A stretch of DNA of 64,000 bases from positions 113,969,520 through 114,033,519 of the forward strand of contig NC_077229.1 of assembly GCF_027887165.1 (NCBI RefSeq), written 5' to 3'. This document shows positions 12,600 through 24,859 of this stretch, one piece after another. Both the position numbers and the translations under genes were made by a program. Numbering within the stretch: the stretch's first letter is position 1; each line of letters opens with the position of its first letter. The notes under the pieces are model-generated. The model worked only from the letters and a program-made list of their open reading frames with translations, did not search any database and was not told the origin of the DNA. The stretch comes from Monodelphis domestica. Lineage: Eukaryota; Chordata; Mammalia; Didelphimorphia; Didelphidae.

Positions 12600-15035
12600 C
12601 CCACCCCCATCCTACCCCCAACAGTGGGGTTAGGATGACGGGATGTAGTCTTTTCCATCCTGTTACTTACTATTGATGACTGGGTCCTTCTGGGTGAGAG
12701 TTTCAGGATCTTCACTGGCATTCCTGCTGGCGACAGGAAACTCATGTCAAGGTGCCTTTTGGGTAGTGGGGAAGCCCTGGGACCTATCCTAGTTCTTAAC
12801 AGGTGCCTGTGTCCCTCTTCCTTCAACCCTTGCCTTTCCTTTATTAATCCCTGTTCCTGTCCTTCCTCTGCTTTACTCTTGTTTCCCCCGGAGTTGTGGC
12901 AGCTGGAAGCAATAGGAACCCAGGGAAAAGGGTTAGAATAATCAGGGTCTTGTGTGCTCTTTGCCTGGAAAACAGAGTGAGGGACCAAAGTCAGGTACAA
13001 GTTTTTCTGCGTTTGTCTGGAAAGGACTGTTGTATTATGGTGGCCGAGTGCTGGGGTGACACTCTCTCCCCCCTTCCCCCCTCTCTGTAATTCTGGTAGG
13101 CAGAGTTGAGGATGAGAACAATTTCTTAGGGGATCAAAAAGAATGACTAGCATGCTTCTAACTAAAAGTAATAGGTCATTTAATAACTGGTCTGGGAGAC
13201 AATGGGGGTGTTTGTCTCAATGTCATGCAGAGCTTTGGAGGTCCAGGCTGCCTCTACATACATTCTGTCTGCCTAAATGTAGCTGCGTGACAAAAGTCAA
13301 CACCAGTGATTGTGGTACTTCTTTGTGACCTTACACTAAATGGGACGCTTTCATGGAGGTGGCTCGTGTTTCTTTCTGAGAGCACTCTCTGCCACACAAG
13401 CTCGAGGATCTGTGGAGATGTGAGAAGGTCATTTTTATCCCAGTAGACAGTGGAAAGTGCATTGTATTGGAAAGGACAGGAGACTGGTTCCCTGTTGTTA
13501 ATAGACACAGACAATATCTTTCTACCATTCAGAACTTGTTACCACACAGCCACACTTACCACCTGAAGATATTGCTGGTTTACAATCCAATTGGCATATC
13601 TTTTGACCTAAGGGTGGAGAAGAGAAAGGTATTTTCTCCTATGCAAAGTTCTAAACTGTGCTGGGGGCCTTTGGGGTCATTTTTACTCTGTCTAAGAGCT
13701 CTTGCTTCTTGTGCTTTTCTTTCCATTTCCTTCCCTCCTACTTTCATTCATTCTTCCTTTCCTCTTTCCTTCCTAACTTCCCTCTTTTCCTCCCCTCCCT
13801 TCTTTCTCACTTGGTCTGCTTTTTCTTTCTCTGCAGCCAGATTATTGCTTTCATTTTTTCTCTGATATTTTTTCTTGTTTGGAGAGATCTGCATGAATAA
13901 AATCAGAATTTCTCGTTTTGCCATATGGGATGGGAAGCACACAATGATTTTTATTTCCATGAGATTGAAAAAGAGTTGGAGAAAATTCACTTTGTAAAAA
14001 CTTTTAATCAGTGGTTCAGTTTTGAATGTTTAAAAGAGAAATTCTAAGTTTGTAGCTTATAAATTGTCTTCAACCTAGTCTAATGATCTCTTGTTGTCAT
14101 AGACTAAATAAATGCTGTGCTGTCCAGACTATTTTTTGGTCACATAGAACAGTCAGTCATCATTAAATTTGCCACCTTCAAACTTCTATCAGGCCTGTAG
14201 AGGGAAAGTCCCAAAGCAGGGAACCTGGAGTGAACAGAGATACTTATTTGCATTTGGAGAGTGCCTCTAAAATTGAGTTGTGCTACTATGAGAAGAAGGC
14301 TTTTATTTCAGCTGGAAAATACCAAAAGTTTGTTGGTAAAATTGAAGAATTTGAATGATGAGGGTACAAGATTGATAAAAGGGATTTCTTCCCCTTATAG
14401 GAAAATGAAATGCTTGCCTTTTAAAGTCTCAATATTGTTGATAGTTTTCATTAATGCATATTTCCTTTCAAGGTAAAGACTGGCTACTTCTGAGTAGGAC
14501 TTCAGCCTCTTAAGGGTTAATCTTTAGGATGAAAATGTTATTGAAGCCATAGTAATGGAGCAGTCAGAAGTATAAGGAGCTTTAAGGAGTCCAACCCTAG
14601 CACTTACATCTGACCCCTCTTCATGCCCGTCTCTTTGGTGGGCTTTCTTTCTCCCTAGTAAGCCTGTAAGCCAGAAGTGTAGGTGGGAGTAGGAGGGGCT
14701 TTTCTCACCTTTGGGGTGCATGTGGATTCCTGTGGCTCTCCTGATCCCCAGGTGATAAATAAGAGCCTTGGTTCTCAGAGACAGAGTTTTCTTTATTTTT
14801 ATCTTTTCTGACCCTAAGGGGGATAAGGGAGAAGAGATCATTTACAGTTATTGGACATAAATAGATCTAACCTCTCAACATATTTCATGATTCTGTTCTT
14901 AAAGATTAGATACATGAATTGTTTTACAAAATTATATGGACCCGTGTTTTTCTGATGTACTTATTCCTTTCAAGTATACCTTTACTTCTGAGAATTTCAA
15001 ATCTTCATTTAAGAGGAGAATGGTAATTTAATTCT
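12600..15035. other. Intronic, no repeat recognised
   Basis: Mostly non-repetitive intron with a pyrimidine-rich tract (ccttcctctttccttcc type) at about 13.68-13.86 kb. Open frames here lack family resemblance and are not called. The low density of recognisable repeats near the gene's 5' end could reflect constraint, but nothing specific can be read from it. Confidence 0.4.
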
Positions 15036-15039
15036 AATA

Positions 15040-15215
15040 TAAAAGGCATTAGATTTGGAGGACATGGGTTCCAGTCCCTACTCTGACTTGGCTATTTACT
15101 ATCTGGGTGGCCTTGTTCAAATCAAGTCCCCTTACTTGGTCTCATTTTTCTTATCTGTGAAGTCAGGGATTGAACTATGTGTCAAAAATTCCTCTCAGGC
15201 TTAGATTCCATGAAA
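15040..15215 (+). mobile_element. MIR-type SINE, sense
   Basis: Head aggcattagatttggaggac, tactctgacttggctattta, ctcatttttcttatctgtga and the tail attcctctcaggcttagatt: consensus order with the marsupial-style tail. Confidence 0.6.
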
Positions 15216-15779
15216 TTTATTTCTTTTGGGGGAAATAAGGAAATTCAAGAAAATCTAGACTAGAGAGGGCAGGCAGAAGTTAGTATGCCCCCCTTTTTTC
15301 TGAGAGTTTAGCATAAGTGGTCAAATTTACAGGAAACAAAATGTTGTCCCATTTTGGTTCTGTTTGTTTTCTTCTTTTTTTAATATAAATGCTAATTAAG
15401 GTAGTCCCAGGCCTTGAACAAAACTACCCCAAAGCTGTGTTCTCTAAGGTGTTTTGTATTGGGCAATGATAATAACCAGTCAGGTTAATCTTTCCTTGTG
15501 TTCTCATTTTTTAATCTAACCTCCAGACATTCCCATGCTTGGTACATTTCCCCTCTAATGTTTCAGAAGGAGAATTCCAAAAGCATATTGCATTTTGCAT
15601 CTGTTAATGAAGATGTCCTTCCCTAATTTAAGTATTAGATAGCTTTGTAAAGTGACTTTTAAAAATATTACTGCCATTTCATCTTGGATTACAGGCTGTG
15701 TTTCCATAAAAGAGGTTGTTGTTGCATTTGGAATATCACATTAATCCTGACCTAGATCTCAGAGGAGTTGTACTAATGA

Positions 15780-15955
15780 GAGGTGCTACAATGGAGTAGA
15801 AAAAAAATGATAGATTGGGAGTTAGGGGGAAAGTTAGGAAAGAGCCCAGATGTTCTAAGCTAGTTGTATGACTTTGAGCAAGAAACTTTGCTCATCTAGA
15901 TCAACAGTTTCTTTATAAGATGAATGGTTTGAACTAGATGGTTTCTGAGATCTTA
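15780..15955 (+). mobile_element. MIR-type SINE, sense
   Basis: Contains gttgtatgactttgagcaag, acagtttctttataagatga and aactagatggtttctgagat, the MIR order. Its tail runs directly into the tandem array that follows. Confidence 0.5.
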
Positions 15956-16215
15956 GAGTCCCTCCTATCCCTAACATTCTACCTTCCAACACTATATTCC
16001 AAAGTCCCTTTAATATTGTATGTTCTAACATTTTATATTCTGAGGTTCCTTCCTGCTCTAACATTATATGTTCTAGGTTTTCATATTCTTTATTCTAAGG
16101 TCCCTCAAAGCTCTGTATTCTAACATTTTATCTTCTAAGTTTCTTTCCTGCTAGTTCTTTGTATATTCTATGTTCTAATATCCAATATTCTCTGTCTCCT
16201 TGCAGCTTTAATACC
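15956..16215 (-). repeat. Degenerate tandem repeat, 'ctaacattctatgttct' unit
   Basis: Five to six irregular copies of a roughly 47-base unit (ttctaacattttatattct plus aggttccttcctgctc). It is the reverse complement of the unit at 1640-1860 and starts where the MIR tail ends. Confidence 0.6.
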
Positions 16216-16219
16216 TCAT

Positions 16220-17045
16220 GAATATAGTTATCAATGCAGTTAATAACCAAAGACCAAATACAACTCAGTGCCCATTCAGATTTTGTATTTTAATGACTCT
16301 CTCTCCCTTCCTCCCTTCCTCTTGCTTTTCCCTCCTCTCTTTGCCTCTGCCCTAATTGTTTTTCTGAGCTACTTACATGTATCCATTTCTATGGGAAGAA
16401 AATGTTTTCATTTTAAACTTCAGAGGCTTCAGAAATTGTGGATGTGTCTATTTTAAGCTGTGAAATCTTTAATATACAGCTGTTGTGTTTTCCTAGCTAG
16501 AACTACATTATGGAATTGCTTTAAAAAAAACTGCAAACATATGTACCTATTCTTGTGCAAGTTTAGATTCATTGCTTTGGGGTCTTACTTTTAAATTTAA
16601 ACTGCTTGTGTGTGAATGTCTGACTTTGGAGCACTCCCTGGATTGTGGTGCTGTAAGGGACAGCTCCTTGTAGCAAACTTCTGCAGTCTATGCCTTGGGC
16701 CAAATTTTTTATTCCACAGTAGGAGGCATGGTAGATTCTCACTGGTTAGGATTAGAGAACAATTGTTTTTAAACCAGTGTTTGTACTATTTATTATTATT
16801 TGAATTTAAATTCTAGGGAATTGTTGGTATTACTAACCTTCCTAGAAAATATGAGATCAGATGATTTCCTCCATCCTTTTTATATGAGACTGGGAAATGA
16901 GTAATGGATTTCCTCCTCTTTCTCACTTCCCTTCCTACCTGTCTTATCCCAGGTCAGTGAATTACAGGAATTGAAGAGATCAGATTGCTGTAGGATACTT
17001 GGGTTTTTAAAAATTCTATGCCTCAGGGAAGGAGAACTTTCTTAT
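16220..17045. other. Intronic, nothing recognised
   Basis: AT-rich sequence with several oligo-A/T tracts and no repeat family or coding frame I can support. Confidence 0.4.
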
Positions 17046-17049
17046 AGAA

Positions 17050-17535
17050 AAAAGAGGACAATAGCCAGAAGAGATCTTAAAGATCATAGAATCCAGTTCT
17101 CTGCCCCAAATCATACCCTCAGACCTAAAGAGGGGCTCACAGAGTATGTATTTGAACTCATACTTAAATAGGAATCTCTGTCACAACTTCTGACAAGTCT
17201 TCTGGCTGAGAGATGTGGTCTTCATTGATGAGTCCACCTAGAGCAATTCTGGGTAGTTTTAATTTTGAGGAAGTTTTTACTTACATGGAAATGCACATTT
17301 TCCTCTATACAATTTATACTTGTGTTGCTCCTATTTCTGTTCTCTGAGATCAAGTAAAAGAAGTCTAATTCCTATGAAAAATCACCGACACTTAAAGATA
17401 TCCATTATATCTCCTCTAAGTATTCCTTTCTCTAGGCTTAGTATCCCTCTTTCTTTCAATTCAGTGTTTAGATGACATGGTCTCTTACTATCCTGAACAT
17501 CCTCTTCTGGTTCCACTCCATTTATTCATTTGGTA
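17050..17535 (-). mobile_element. L3/CR1 LINE fragment, antisense
   Basis: Reads as antisense L3/CR1: gaagagatcttaaagatcat at the start, then a 'cctatttctgttctctgaga' block, a cttaaagatatccattatat block and catcctcttctggttccact in consensus order. Confidence 0.55.
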
Positions 17536-17884
17536 GGTAATTTGGATCAGAGAGCCAAAGATATGAGCATAAGTGATTTAGTGGCAAAGTCTAAATTTGA
17601 ACTATGGTCCATGACTTTCCAGTGATATTTTCCATTTTATCACAATTCCTCCAATATCCCCTTCATTCTATTGTTTAACATTTCATTTCTATAGTAACCA
17701 GCACCTTTGTTTGACATGGCTAATCCTGGAAATAAGAGAGATGATCCCCCTTTTAGAAACTTAAGGCTCCCACATAAAGCAGTGAGTGGCATTCACATTT
17801 TCAAAGGAACAACTGCTTCCCAAACACATCACCTTTTATCCTTTTCCTCCCTAATTGGAGATGTTATGAAGAATTTTTAATAAG

Positions 17885-18218
17885 GGTCATCAGATTTAGA
17901 GAACTGGGCTTTAGAGAACATTCTCAGACCTGTTCCTTACTATCTTGTGACCCGGTACAAACCATTTCCCTTCTCAACAACTCAGTTTCCTCTTCTGTAA
18001 AAATGAAGGAGTTGTGGTCAGCAGGGCAGCACAATGAATACAGCATTATACCTGGGGTTGGGAGGACTTGGGTTCAAATCTGCTTTAGACACTTTCCAGT
18101 TGTGTAATCCTGGGCAAGTAACTTAACCCTAATTGCCTAGCTCTCTCTGCAATTCTGTCTTAGAACTAATACTAAGGGTTAAAAAAATAATTTAAAAATG
18201 AAGGGGATTGGATGACTA
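17885..18218 (+). mobile_element. MIR-type SINE split by a SINE1
   Basis: MIR head and core (agagaactgggctttagaga, acaactcagtttcctcttct) run to 18009, resume at about 18193, and are separated by a SINE1. The repeated flank taaaaatgaagg occurs at 17998-18009 and 18193-18204. Confidence 0.65.
18024..18192 (+). mobile_element. Marsupial SINE1-type element with target-site duplication
   Basis: gggcagcacaatgaatacag head, ggacttgggttcaaatctg, cctgggcaagtaacttaacc, taattgcctagctct and the cttagaactaatactaaggg tail, then an A-rich end. Flanked by a recognisable target-site duplication of about 26 bases beginning taaaaatgaagg (17998-18023 and 18193-18218, diverged). Confidence 0.75.
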
Positions 18219-18719
18219 GAGCTTTAATCTACAACTTTAGATTTTTTAGTTACTTTCAATGGAAGTTCTTTGATAGAATTTAATTCATAAAGTTCTACTA
18301 GGTTTTAGGAGATTGTCACAGAGGCTCCACCCTCTGCTTCTAAAGGAGATGAATTGAGGTAAAGAGTATTGAATCAATAAAGGTAGGGAGACAAAGTAAT
18401 CCAGTTCTTTGCTTCACTTGCTTCTCTCATAGGTAATTCTTTCCAGAGCCACCAATAGCTTTATGGAATCTTCCATCATTTTTTCTTTGTTTTGTTGGTT
18501 TTTTGAAACCACCAATTAGGCTAGCTAATTCTCAAGTAGATAATATTTGTAAAGCACACTACCTGGCACATAGTAGGTGCTAAATAAGTGCTTATGGAAA
18601 GAATGGTTAACTGGAAGGCTGAAAAATTCACTGTACTGCCACTAATTCATTATGTGGTTGTGAGCAATAATAATAATGACAATAAAAACAATTGATTGAC
18701 ATTTGGATGAATGGGTAGT

Positions 18720-18950
18720 AATAATGATAATAGTTAACATATATGTAAACCTTAAAGTATATAAAAATTTCACATATTTATTCATTTGATCCTCCCAATA
18801 ATCCTGAGAAGTAGATGCTACTGGCACACCGCATTTTACAGATGGGGAAACTGAGGCACATAGGAGTTAAGGGACTTGCTCAAAGTCTCAGAGATACTAT
18901 AAGCAGCAGATTCTCCAACTCCAAATCCTATGGTCTTTCTACCTCCCCCT
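18720..18950 (-). mobile_element. MIR SINE, antisense
   Basis: tcatttgatcctcccaataa, cattttacagatggggaaac, tgaggcacataggagttaag, gggacttgctcaaagtctca: antisense MIR in order, nearly complete. Confidence 0.75.
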
Positions 18951-19089
18951 TCTAACTGTAACTGTCCAAGTTGGAACTCAATAAGAATTCTGACTGGAAG
19001 TGTTTGATTCAAATACTTTAGTTTCCTCCTCTGCAAAATGAGTGGGTTCGATGTGATGATCTCAAAGGCCATGTCAGCTCTAAAATATT

Positions 19090-19375
19090 TTAATTTAATT
19101 TATTAATTAACTTATCTTTTAATTTTTTAATTAAATTAAAATATATTTTAAAAATGTTTTCCTTTCCTTCTGATTACATATAAAAATGAATTTTTAACAT
19201 TCGTGCTTTAAAATTTTTTTTGAGTTCCCAATTCTCTCTCTCCCCCACCTTCCCTTCCCTCTTCCCTCTCTGAAATGGTAAGCAGTGCAATATAGATTTT
19301 ACATGTGCAATCATATAAAACATTTTTCTGTATTCAGGTCTAAAATTTTACCAATCGAATCCAATTTACTCTGTA
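19090..19375 (-). mobile_element. Marsupial L1 3' UTR, antisense
   Basis: A/T-rich 3' end, then gattacatataaaaatgaat, ttttgagttcccaattctct, a CT-rich block, aaatggtaagcagtgcaata and acatgtgcaatcatataaaa. Same element type as 6062-6530 and 49640-50140. Confidence 0.75.
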
Positions 19376-19854
19376 AACTATGGTGCTTTCCACCTTCATT
19401 CACCTTAAATGTTAGGCAAATTATTCTAGTGTTCCCAGCAACTTAAAAGCATATTTTCATATAATGAGCCAGGCTGGGTGCAGGAAGTAACTGTCTTAAT
19501 TTTCTTTATTTATTCCCTTGGAGTATCCATTGACTCTGTAAAAACGTGCTCTTTCCATGGGTACCTCTCCTCATCCTTTGGCCTTTTAAGGCTGATAGTC
19601 ATACTTGATTTAACACTCCAGTATTCTAGTAAACACTGAATATTTATGGAGCCTTGTGTAGGACTGGGGTGCACTTGTTATTTCTGATTGTAAACAACGG
19701 AAGCAAGGGGCATGCATTATTTTAACAACAAAAGGAGATCCCAGAGTGGGGGGGGATTTGAGGCAGATGCTGAAATTAGGTGAGATGTGGGAGCCAGAAA
19801 TCATATGACCTCACCCTTGGCTACTGCCTCCAAGATTCCTGAATCAGATGAAGG

Positions 19855-20735
19855 ATCACAGATTTAGATCGGAAAGAGACCTTAGAGCTCATTTGTCTAT
19901 CCCCTTGTTTTAGAGTGAATAGCTCACATTTCTATGTTGCTTTAAGGTTTACAAAGCACTTTCCATCCATCGTCACTTTTGCCACCTTTGTGAGAAAGGT
20001 GCTTTTATTATCCCTATTTTACAGCTAGAGGAACTGAGGCTAAAAGAAGTTAAGAGACTAGAGTTAGACAACTAGTAAATCTTAGACAGAATTTGAACTC
20101 AGGTCAACCTGACTTTAAGCCTAATGCCATCCATTAACTCAATAGGTGACTTGGAGCAACAATGATATAGCAACTGATTCAAACTGAAGTAGTGACAAGG
20201 TTCACAATATCCCTAAAAGGCTGATTAGCAGCAATACTAATAATCATCACGATACCAATAGCGTTTAAAGTTTCCAAAGTGTTTTACCTATGCTAACTCA
20301 TTTGAGTCTCACAGTGAACCTGTGTGGGAGATGTTATTCTTATCTCCATTTTACAGACGAGGAAACTGAGACCCAGAAAAGTTAAATGTTGTGTCCAGGC
20401 TCAAATAAGTAGAAAGCAGAAGAGACAGGATTTGAACTCAGGTTCTCTAGTGAGAGGGAAAGGAAAAAAGCTTTTATATAGTATCTACTATTTTCCAGGC
20501 ACTGTGCTAATCACTCCAGAAATATTATCTCATTTGATCCTTACAAGAACCCTAGGAGGAAGGTGTTATTCTTATCCCCATTTTACAGTCAAGGCTACTG
20601 AGATAAACTGAAGTCAAGCAACTTGTCCAGAATCACACCCATAGTTAGCACACATCTGAGGCCAGATTTCAACTCAGGTCTCCCTGATCCCAGTCTCAAG
20701 GCTGTATCTGCTGGGAAACCTAGCTGCCTGTCTAG
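19855..20735 (-). mobile_element. Three consecutive antisense MIR-type SINEs
   Basis: Copies at about 19855-20120, 20205-20455 and 20460-20735. Each shows a 'ctcatttgatccttacaa' block or its diverged form, then cattttacag..gaggaaactgag, a gttaag.gactt block and tttgaactcaggt. The third retains gtgctaatcactcc and aatcacacccatagttagca. Confidence 0.75.
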
Positions 20736-20924
20736 TCTGCAAATCACAAGTTGCAGACTTATATGATGTTGGAGCAGGAAGGGACCTTAGCACATCAGCT
20801 CACAGGTTTTAGAATCAGAAAGGGCCTTAGTTTCCTTTGTTAAAACAATTGGGCTGGACTAGCTGCTACTTTATGCTTAGAAGCGATGAAATGATTTGCT
20901 CAGTCATACAAGTAGTAAGACACA

Positions 20925-21175
20925 GATATTGTTGTTGTTCAGTCATTGCAGTCATGTCTGACTCTTCATGACTCCCTTTGGGGTTTTCTCGGTACACATA
21001 CTGGAGTGATTTGGCATTTCTTTCTCCAGCTCATTTTGGAGCAGAGGAATTGAGGCAAACAGGGTTAAATGACTTATCTAGAGTCACACAGCTACAGTAA
21101 ATATCTGAAGTCAGATTTGAACTCAGGAAGATGAGTTTTCACTGAATGCCAAGCTGGGCTTCAAATTAAAGTCAT
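20925..21175 (-). mobile_element. MAR1-type SINE (BovB/RTE tail), antisense
   Basis: Begins ttgttgttcagtcattgcag, then catgtctgactcttcatgac, ctttggggttttctcggtac, ttggcatttctttctccagc, ttgaggcaaacagggttaaa and gagtcacacagctacag. The first part is the BovB/RTE-type tail and the second the tRNA/CORE body, all antisense. Confidence 0.8.
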
Positions 21176-21309
21176 CTGCTCTTAGATCCAGCCCTCTGTT
21201 CCCCAAGAGAATACTCATAGAATGTTGAAACTGAAAGAAACTTTGGAGATCATTCAGGATAACTTGCCCATTTTAAAGACAAAGACAAAGAGAGGGTTAC
21301 TTAGATAAA

Positions 21310-21955
21310 GCCCCTTAGACGTTAACGCATTGCTAGTGGAGCTGTGAACTGCTCCAACCATTCTGGAGGGCAATTTGGAACTATGACTGTGGGGCTATAA
21401 AACTGGGCATACCCTTCAATCCAGTAATCCATTACTGGGTCTCTATCCCAAAGAGATAATAAAAAAGGGGAAAGGACATTCATAGTAGCTCTTTTTGTAG
21501 TGGCAAAGAATTGGAAATTGAGGGGATGTTCATCAATTGGAGAATGGCTGAACAAGTTGTGTTGGTGATAGAATACTATTGTGCTATAAGAGATGATAAG
21601 CAAGATGATTTTGGAAAAAAAACAGGAAGGATCAGAATAAACTGATGCAGAGTGAAATAAGCAGAACCGGGAGAACATTGTACACAGTAATAGCAATATT
21701 GTATGACGATCAACTGTGAACACTTGGCTACTCTCAGCAATGTGATAATCTGGGACAATCCTGAAAGACTCATGATGGGGAATGCTATCCACTGCCAGAG
21801 AAAGAACTGGTGGAGTCAAAGGGATGCAGATCAAATCATACCATCTTTCACATCAGTATATTTATGGTTTTATTTGGGGGTTTAGGTTTTGTATGAGTGA
21901 GCTCTTAAAACAATGACTAATATGGAGGTGTGTTTTGCACGAGAAAAAAAATAAA
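21310..21955 (+). mobile_element. L1 ORF2 end and 3' UTR, sense
   Basis: gtggagctgtgaactgctcc, accattctggagggcaattt, gggtctctatcccaaagaga, gttcatcaattggagaatgg, gatgcagagtgaaataagca, gagaacattgtacacagtaa and ending near a gaaaaaaaataaag tail. This is the marsupial L1 3' end in sense orientation; 5'-truncated, as is usual. The open frame on the opposite strand is not a gene. Confidence 0.85.
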
Positions 21956-21999
21956 GCCCTTCATTTACAATATGGCAGCAACAGAAGCCCTGGTTTCAT

Positions 22000-22435
22000 C
22001 TCCAGGGTCCAAATCCTGATTTCCATTAACGATATTCACATGAATTGAGGATAAGAATAAGTATGTCCATCCTGTAGGTGAAAAGGGCAGAATGGAGCCC
22101 ACCACCTGCTTCTGTGATGCTGAAATGAGAACTCACGTCAACTTAGCCCTTTATATGCTAAGCAATTTCATTTTCTTGCCTCTATGGCTCAGATAATAGA
22201 AGTAGGATTTTATGAATCTAGCAAACTTCCCTAAGTTATTTTTCCCTGATGATGGAGTGTTTGAGGGAAAATTCTTCCCTTCATTCTCCCCAACTCTCAT
22301 CCCCCACTCTGAGCTGTCATGTCAGCTGTGGAAAGCATTACTGATAGATGCCAATTTTTTTATCTCTAACTTGAAATGAACCAAGGTAAGTTAGCCTCAT
22401 TTCTCCTAAGCAGCCATCAGGGTCAAATACAAAAG
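22000..22435. other. Intronic, nothing recognised
   Basis: No repeat or coding similarity seen. Confidence 0.35.
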
Positions 22436-22439
22436 GGCC

Positions 22440-22670
22440 ATGCACAATGGAACATCTAGGTGATTTAGTGGATAGAGTGCAGGTGCTGGAGGCAGGAAGA
22501 CATCTTCCTGAGTTCAAAACTGATCTTAGTTGCTTCACCCTGTTTGCCTCAGTTTCCTTATCTGTAAAATGAGCTGGAAAAGGAAATGGCAACCATGCCA
22601 GTGTTTCTGCCAAGAAAACCCCAAATGGGGTCAGGAAGAGTTGGATATGATTGAAATGACTGAACAACAA
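22440..22670 (+). mobile_element. MAR1-type SINE, sense
   Basis: Head atctaggtgatttagtggat, ggaggcaggaagacatcttc, tgagttcaaaactgatctta, gcctcagtttccttatctgt, gctggaaaaggaaatggcaa, ccaagaaaaccccaaatggg and the end gaaatgactgaacaacaaca. Full-length copy with RTE-type 3' end. Confidence 0.85.
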
Positions 22671-22674
22671 CAAC

Positions 22675-22865
22675 AATGGCTGTCCTTGGCATTTTGGAGA
22701 AAGTGCTGGGATAGGAGCCAGAAGTCCTGGTTCTGTGTCTTTCTTCTGCTTACTTACTAGCTATGTGACCTTGGGCAAGTCATATTAGTCCAGTCTCCTC
22801 ATCTATAAAATGGGGTTAATAGTGCTTACATTCTCCTCCTCATATGGTTGTAAGGAAATCACTCC
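22675..22865 (+). mobile_element. MIR-type SINE, sense
   Basis: agtgctgggataggagccag, ttactagctatgtgaccttg, ggcaagtcatattagtccag, tctcctcatctataaaatgg, ggttgtaaggaaatcactcc: sense MIR in order. Confidence 0.7.
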
Positions 22866-23494
22866 CAATCTGTAAAGTATTACCTTCCATGTATTCCTAA
22901 TGGGTCTGAATATTGGCTACCCAGGATAGCAAGTTTAGGAAAACATTGTTTTTTTCTTCTTCCTGTTTGTTTCTATGTATATATTTCCCTTTAAAAGTGA
23001 TCTTTTTCTTCCTTTATTTAGGGGAAATAAGTATAGTAAACATAAATAATTTTTATTTTTTTAAGCAACAATAAATTGTGATCTGATTTCAGCTACTCAG
23101 GGTGTTCCTAGAGAACCAGCTTGATATGTTGTTCATTGCATAGATTTCCAAATGTTAATAGGAAACTCTTAAAGATAACAAATGGCCTTGGGGGCAGCTT
23201 TAATGGTTCCTAGTATGCCCAACTTTATTTGGGGGGAATGAACTCAGAATCTTGGTCTCCAGTTGTCCTTACAAATGATTGACTCTATGAGTTTTTGATG
23301 CCTATGCCTTTTCTATTGTGGCCTAGAGTTAGCTTAACAGCTTTAAAATCTTCAAGTTTGGGGGTTGGAAAGGACTTAGAGAAAGCTGTTCTAAGATGGA
23401 AATGTATGATATGAATCTCAAGTCAGTAGATCTGACAATAGCCAGTTGATCTCCCTTGCTTTCAGGTCTCTCCCCACTCCAGTCCATGCTCCAC

Positions 23495-23800
23495 TCTACT
23501 GTCAATGGATCATCTAAAATCCCAGTTCTTACCATGCCACTTCTACCCCCAATTCAATAAATACCAATGATTCCCTATTTTCTCCAGGATCAAACAGAAA
23601 CTCTTCTTTTTGGTTTTTAATGCCATTCACTATTTATTATCTACCTATCTTCTCACTCTTCTTATTCCTAACCTCCTCCCCGCCCCCCCCCCCCCAAAAA
23701 AACAAACAAACTATGCCATCAAGTGACGCTGGTCTTCTTGCTCCTCTTTACACAGGAGATTTCATCTTCCATCTCCAGGCATTTTGACTTCATGCCTGGA
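23495..23800 (+). mobile_element. L2 LINE fragment, sense
   Basis: Diverged L2 3' region: aataccaatgattccctatt, caggatcaaacagaaactct, atgccattcactatttatta, cttcatgcctggaacacact. A C-run at 23684-23696 interrupts it. Confidence 0.55.
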
Positions 23801-23810
23801 ACACACTCTC

Positions 23811-23938
23811 TCTCTGTCTCTCTCTCTGTCTCTCTCTGTCTCTCTCTCTCTCTCTCCTCCCTTCTCTCCCCCCATATCTCCCCCTCCCTCCTTTTCCTCC
23901 CCTCTCTCCATCCCCTTCTCCCTCTCCCTCTCTGATGC
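23811..23938 (+). repeat. CT/GTCT-rich microsatellite
   Basis: Irregular tctctctgtctc units to about 23858, then CCCTCTCC-rich pyrimidine sequence. Frames through it are Ser/Leu low complexity. Confidence 0.9.
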
Positions 23939-24386
23939 TTATTATGGGATAGTCAATTGATGCCCATCATGTCCTACAGTCTGCTTCTGATCTCCAAACC
24001 CTCCAAACAAACAAACAAAAAAAAAACCCTCCCTTATAATAAGGCCAGTCAAGCAAAACAAACTGAACCGTTGGCCATGCCTAAAAGTATATGCTTCATT
24101 TGGCACCTCCAGTCCTCTGCCAAGAGACAACCCAGAGGCTTTTAAGATGATGAACATTGACTTGCTATTACCTTTAAACAATAATTCTTAAAGAAAGATG
24201 AGTTAGTGACCAGTCTGGGGAAATGGAGAATTTCTCACTACCAAGGCTCGTAGGTGTAATTTTCATACCCAAGGCTACTTATCTTTTTGTCAGACCAAGG
24301 TAGGTGTTTTTGTCTCATGCTGCAGTGAGCTGCTCTATGATAACCTGGCTAATGAACCTTTACCACATCTACAGAGGTGCTTTGTT

Positions 24387-24409
24387 ACACACACACACAC
24401 ACACACACA
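24387..24409 (+). repeat. (AC)n microsatellite
   Basis: About eleven AC units between tttgtt and agaatcatacc. Confidence 0.95.
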
Positions 24410-24574
24410 GAATCATACCTGGAAAGTTGAGTACAGTACAGGGAACTGTGGAATTTTAGAGCTGGGAGGAACAGGGAAAGATAAAACAATTTATTTTATT
24501 TTTTGAAAAAGAAAAGATTGCTTTTATTCTGAACTTGTAAATAAACACCAAATAATATGAGCATTTCCATTTTG

Positions 24575-24845
24575 TGAGTGGCTAGATGGTACAGTGGATA
24601 GAGCACTGGTTTGGAATTAGGAAGATTTGAATTCAAATCTGGTCTCTGATACTTCTTAGCTGTGTGACCCTGGGCAAGTTCCCTAACCCCTTTTTACCTC
24701 AGTTGCTTCCTTTGTAAAATGGGAATAATAACAACATTCCCCTCTAAGAGTTGTTGTGGGGATCAAATGAGATAATATGTATAAAGTGCTTAGCATAGAG
24801 CTTGGCATAGAATAGAAGCTCAATAAATACTTGTTTCCTTTCTTC
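24575..24845 (+). mobile_element. Full-length MIR/Ther-type CORE-SINE, sense
   Basis: gtgagtggctagatggtaca head, gaattcaaatctggtctctg, tagctgtgtgaccctgggca, acctcagttgcttcctttgt, gttgttgtggggatcaaatg, aagtgcttagcatagagctt and tagaagctcaataaatactt. All CORE-SINE modules are present, including the LINE-like tail. Confidence 0.8.
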
Positions 24846-24859
24846 CATATGCAAAATAG

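Noticed and set aside
12341..13153. 270-codon open frame on the minus strand within the intron
   Set aside because: No recognisable domain; residue pattern is that of chance open sequence near a GC-rich gene start. No splice context or homology supports it.
21322..21834. 170-codon open frame on the minus strand
   Set aside because: It is the antisense of an L1 3' end and has no independent coding evidence.
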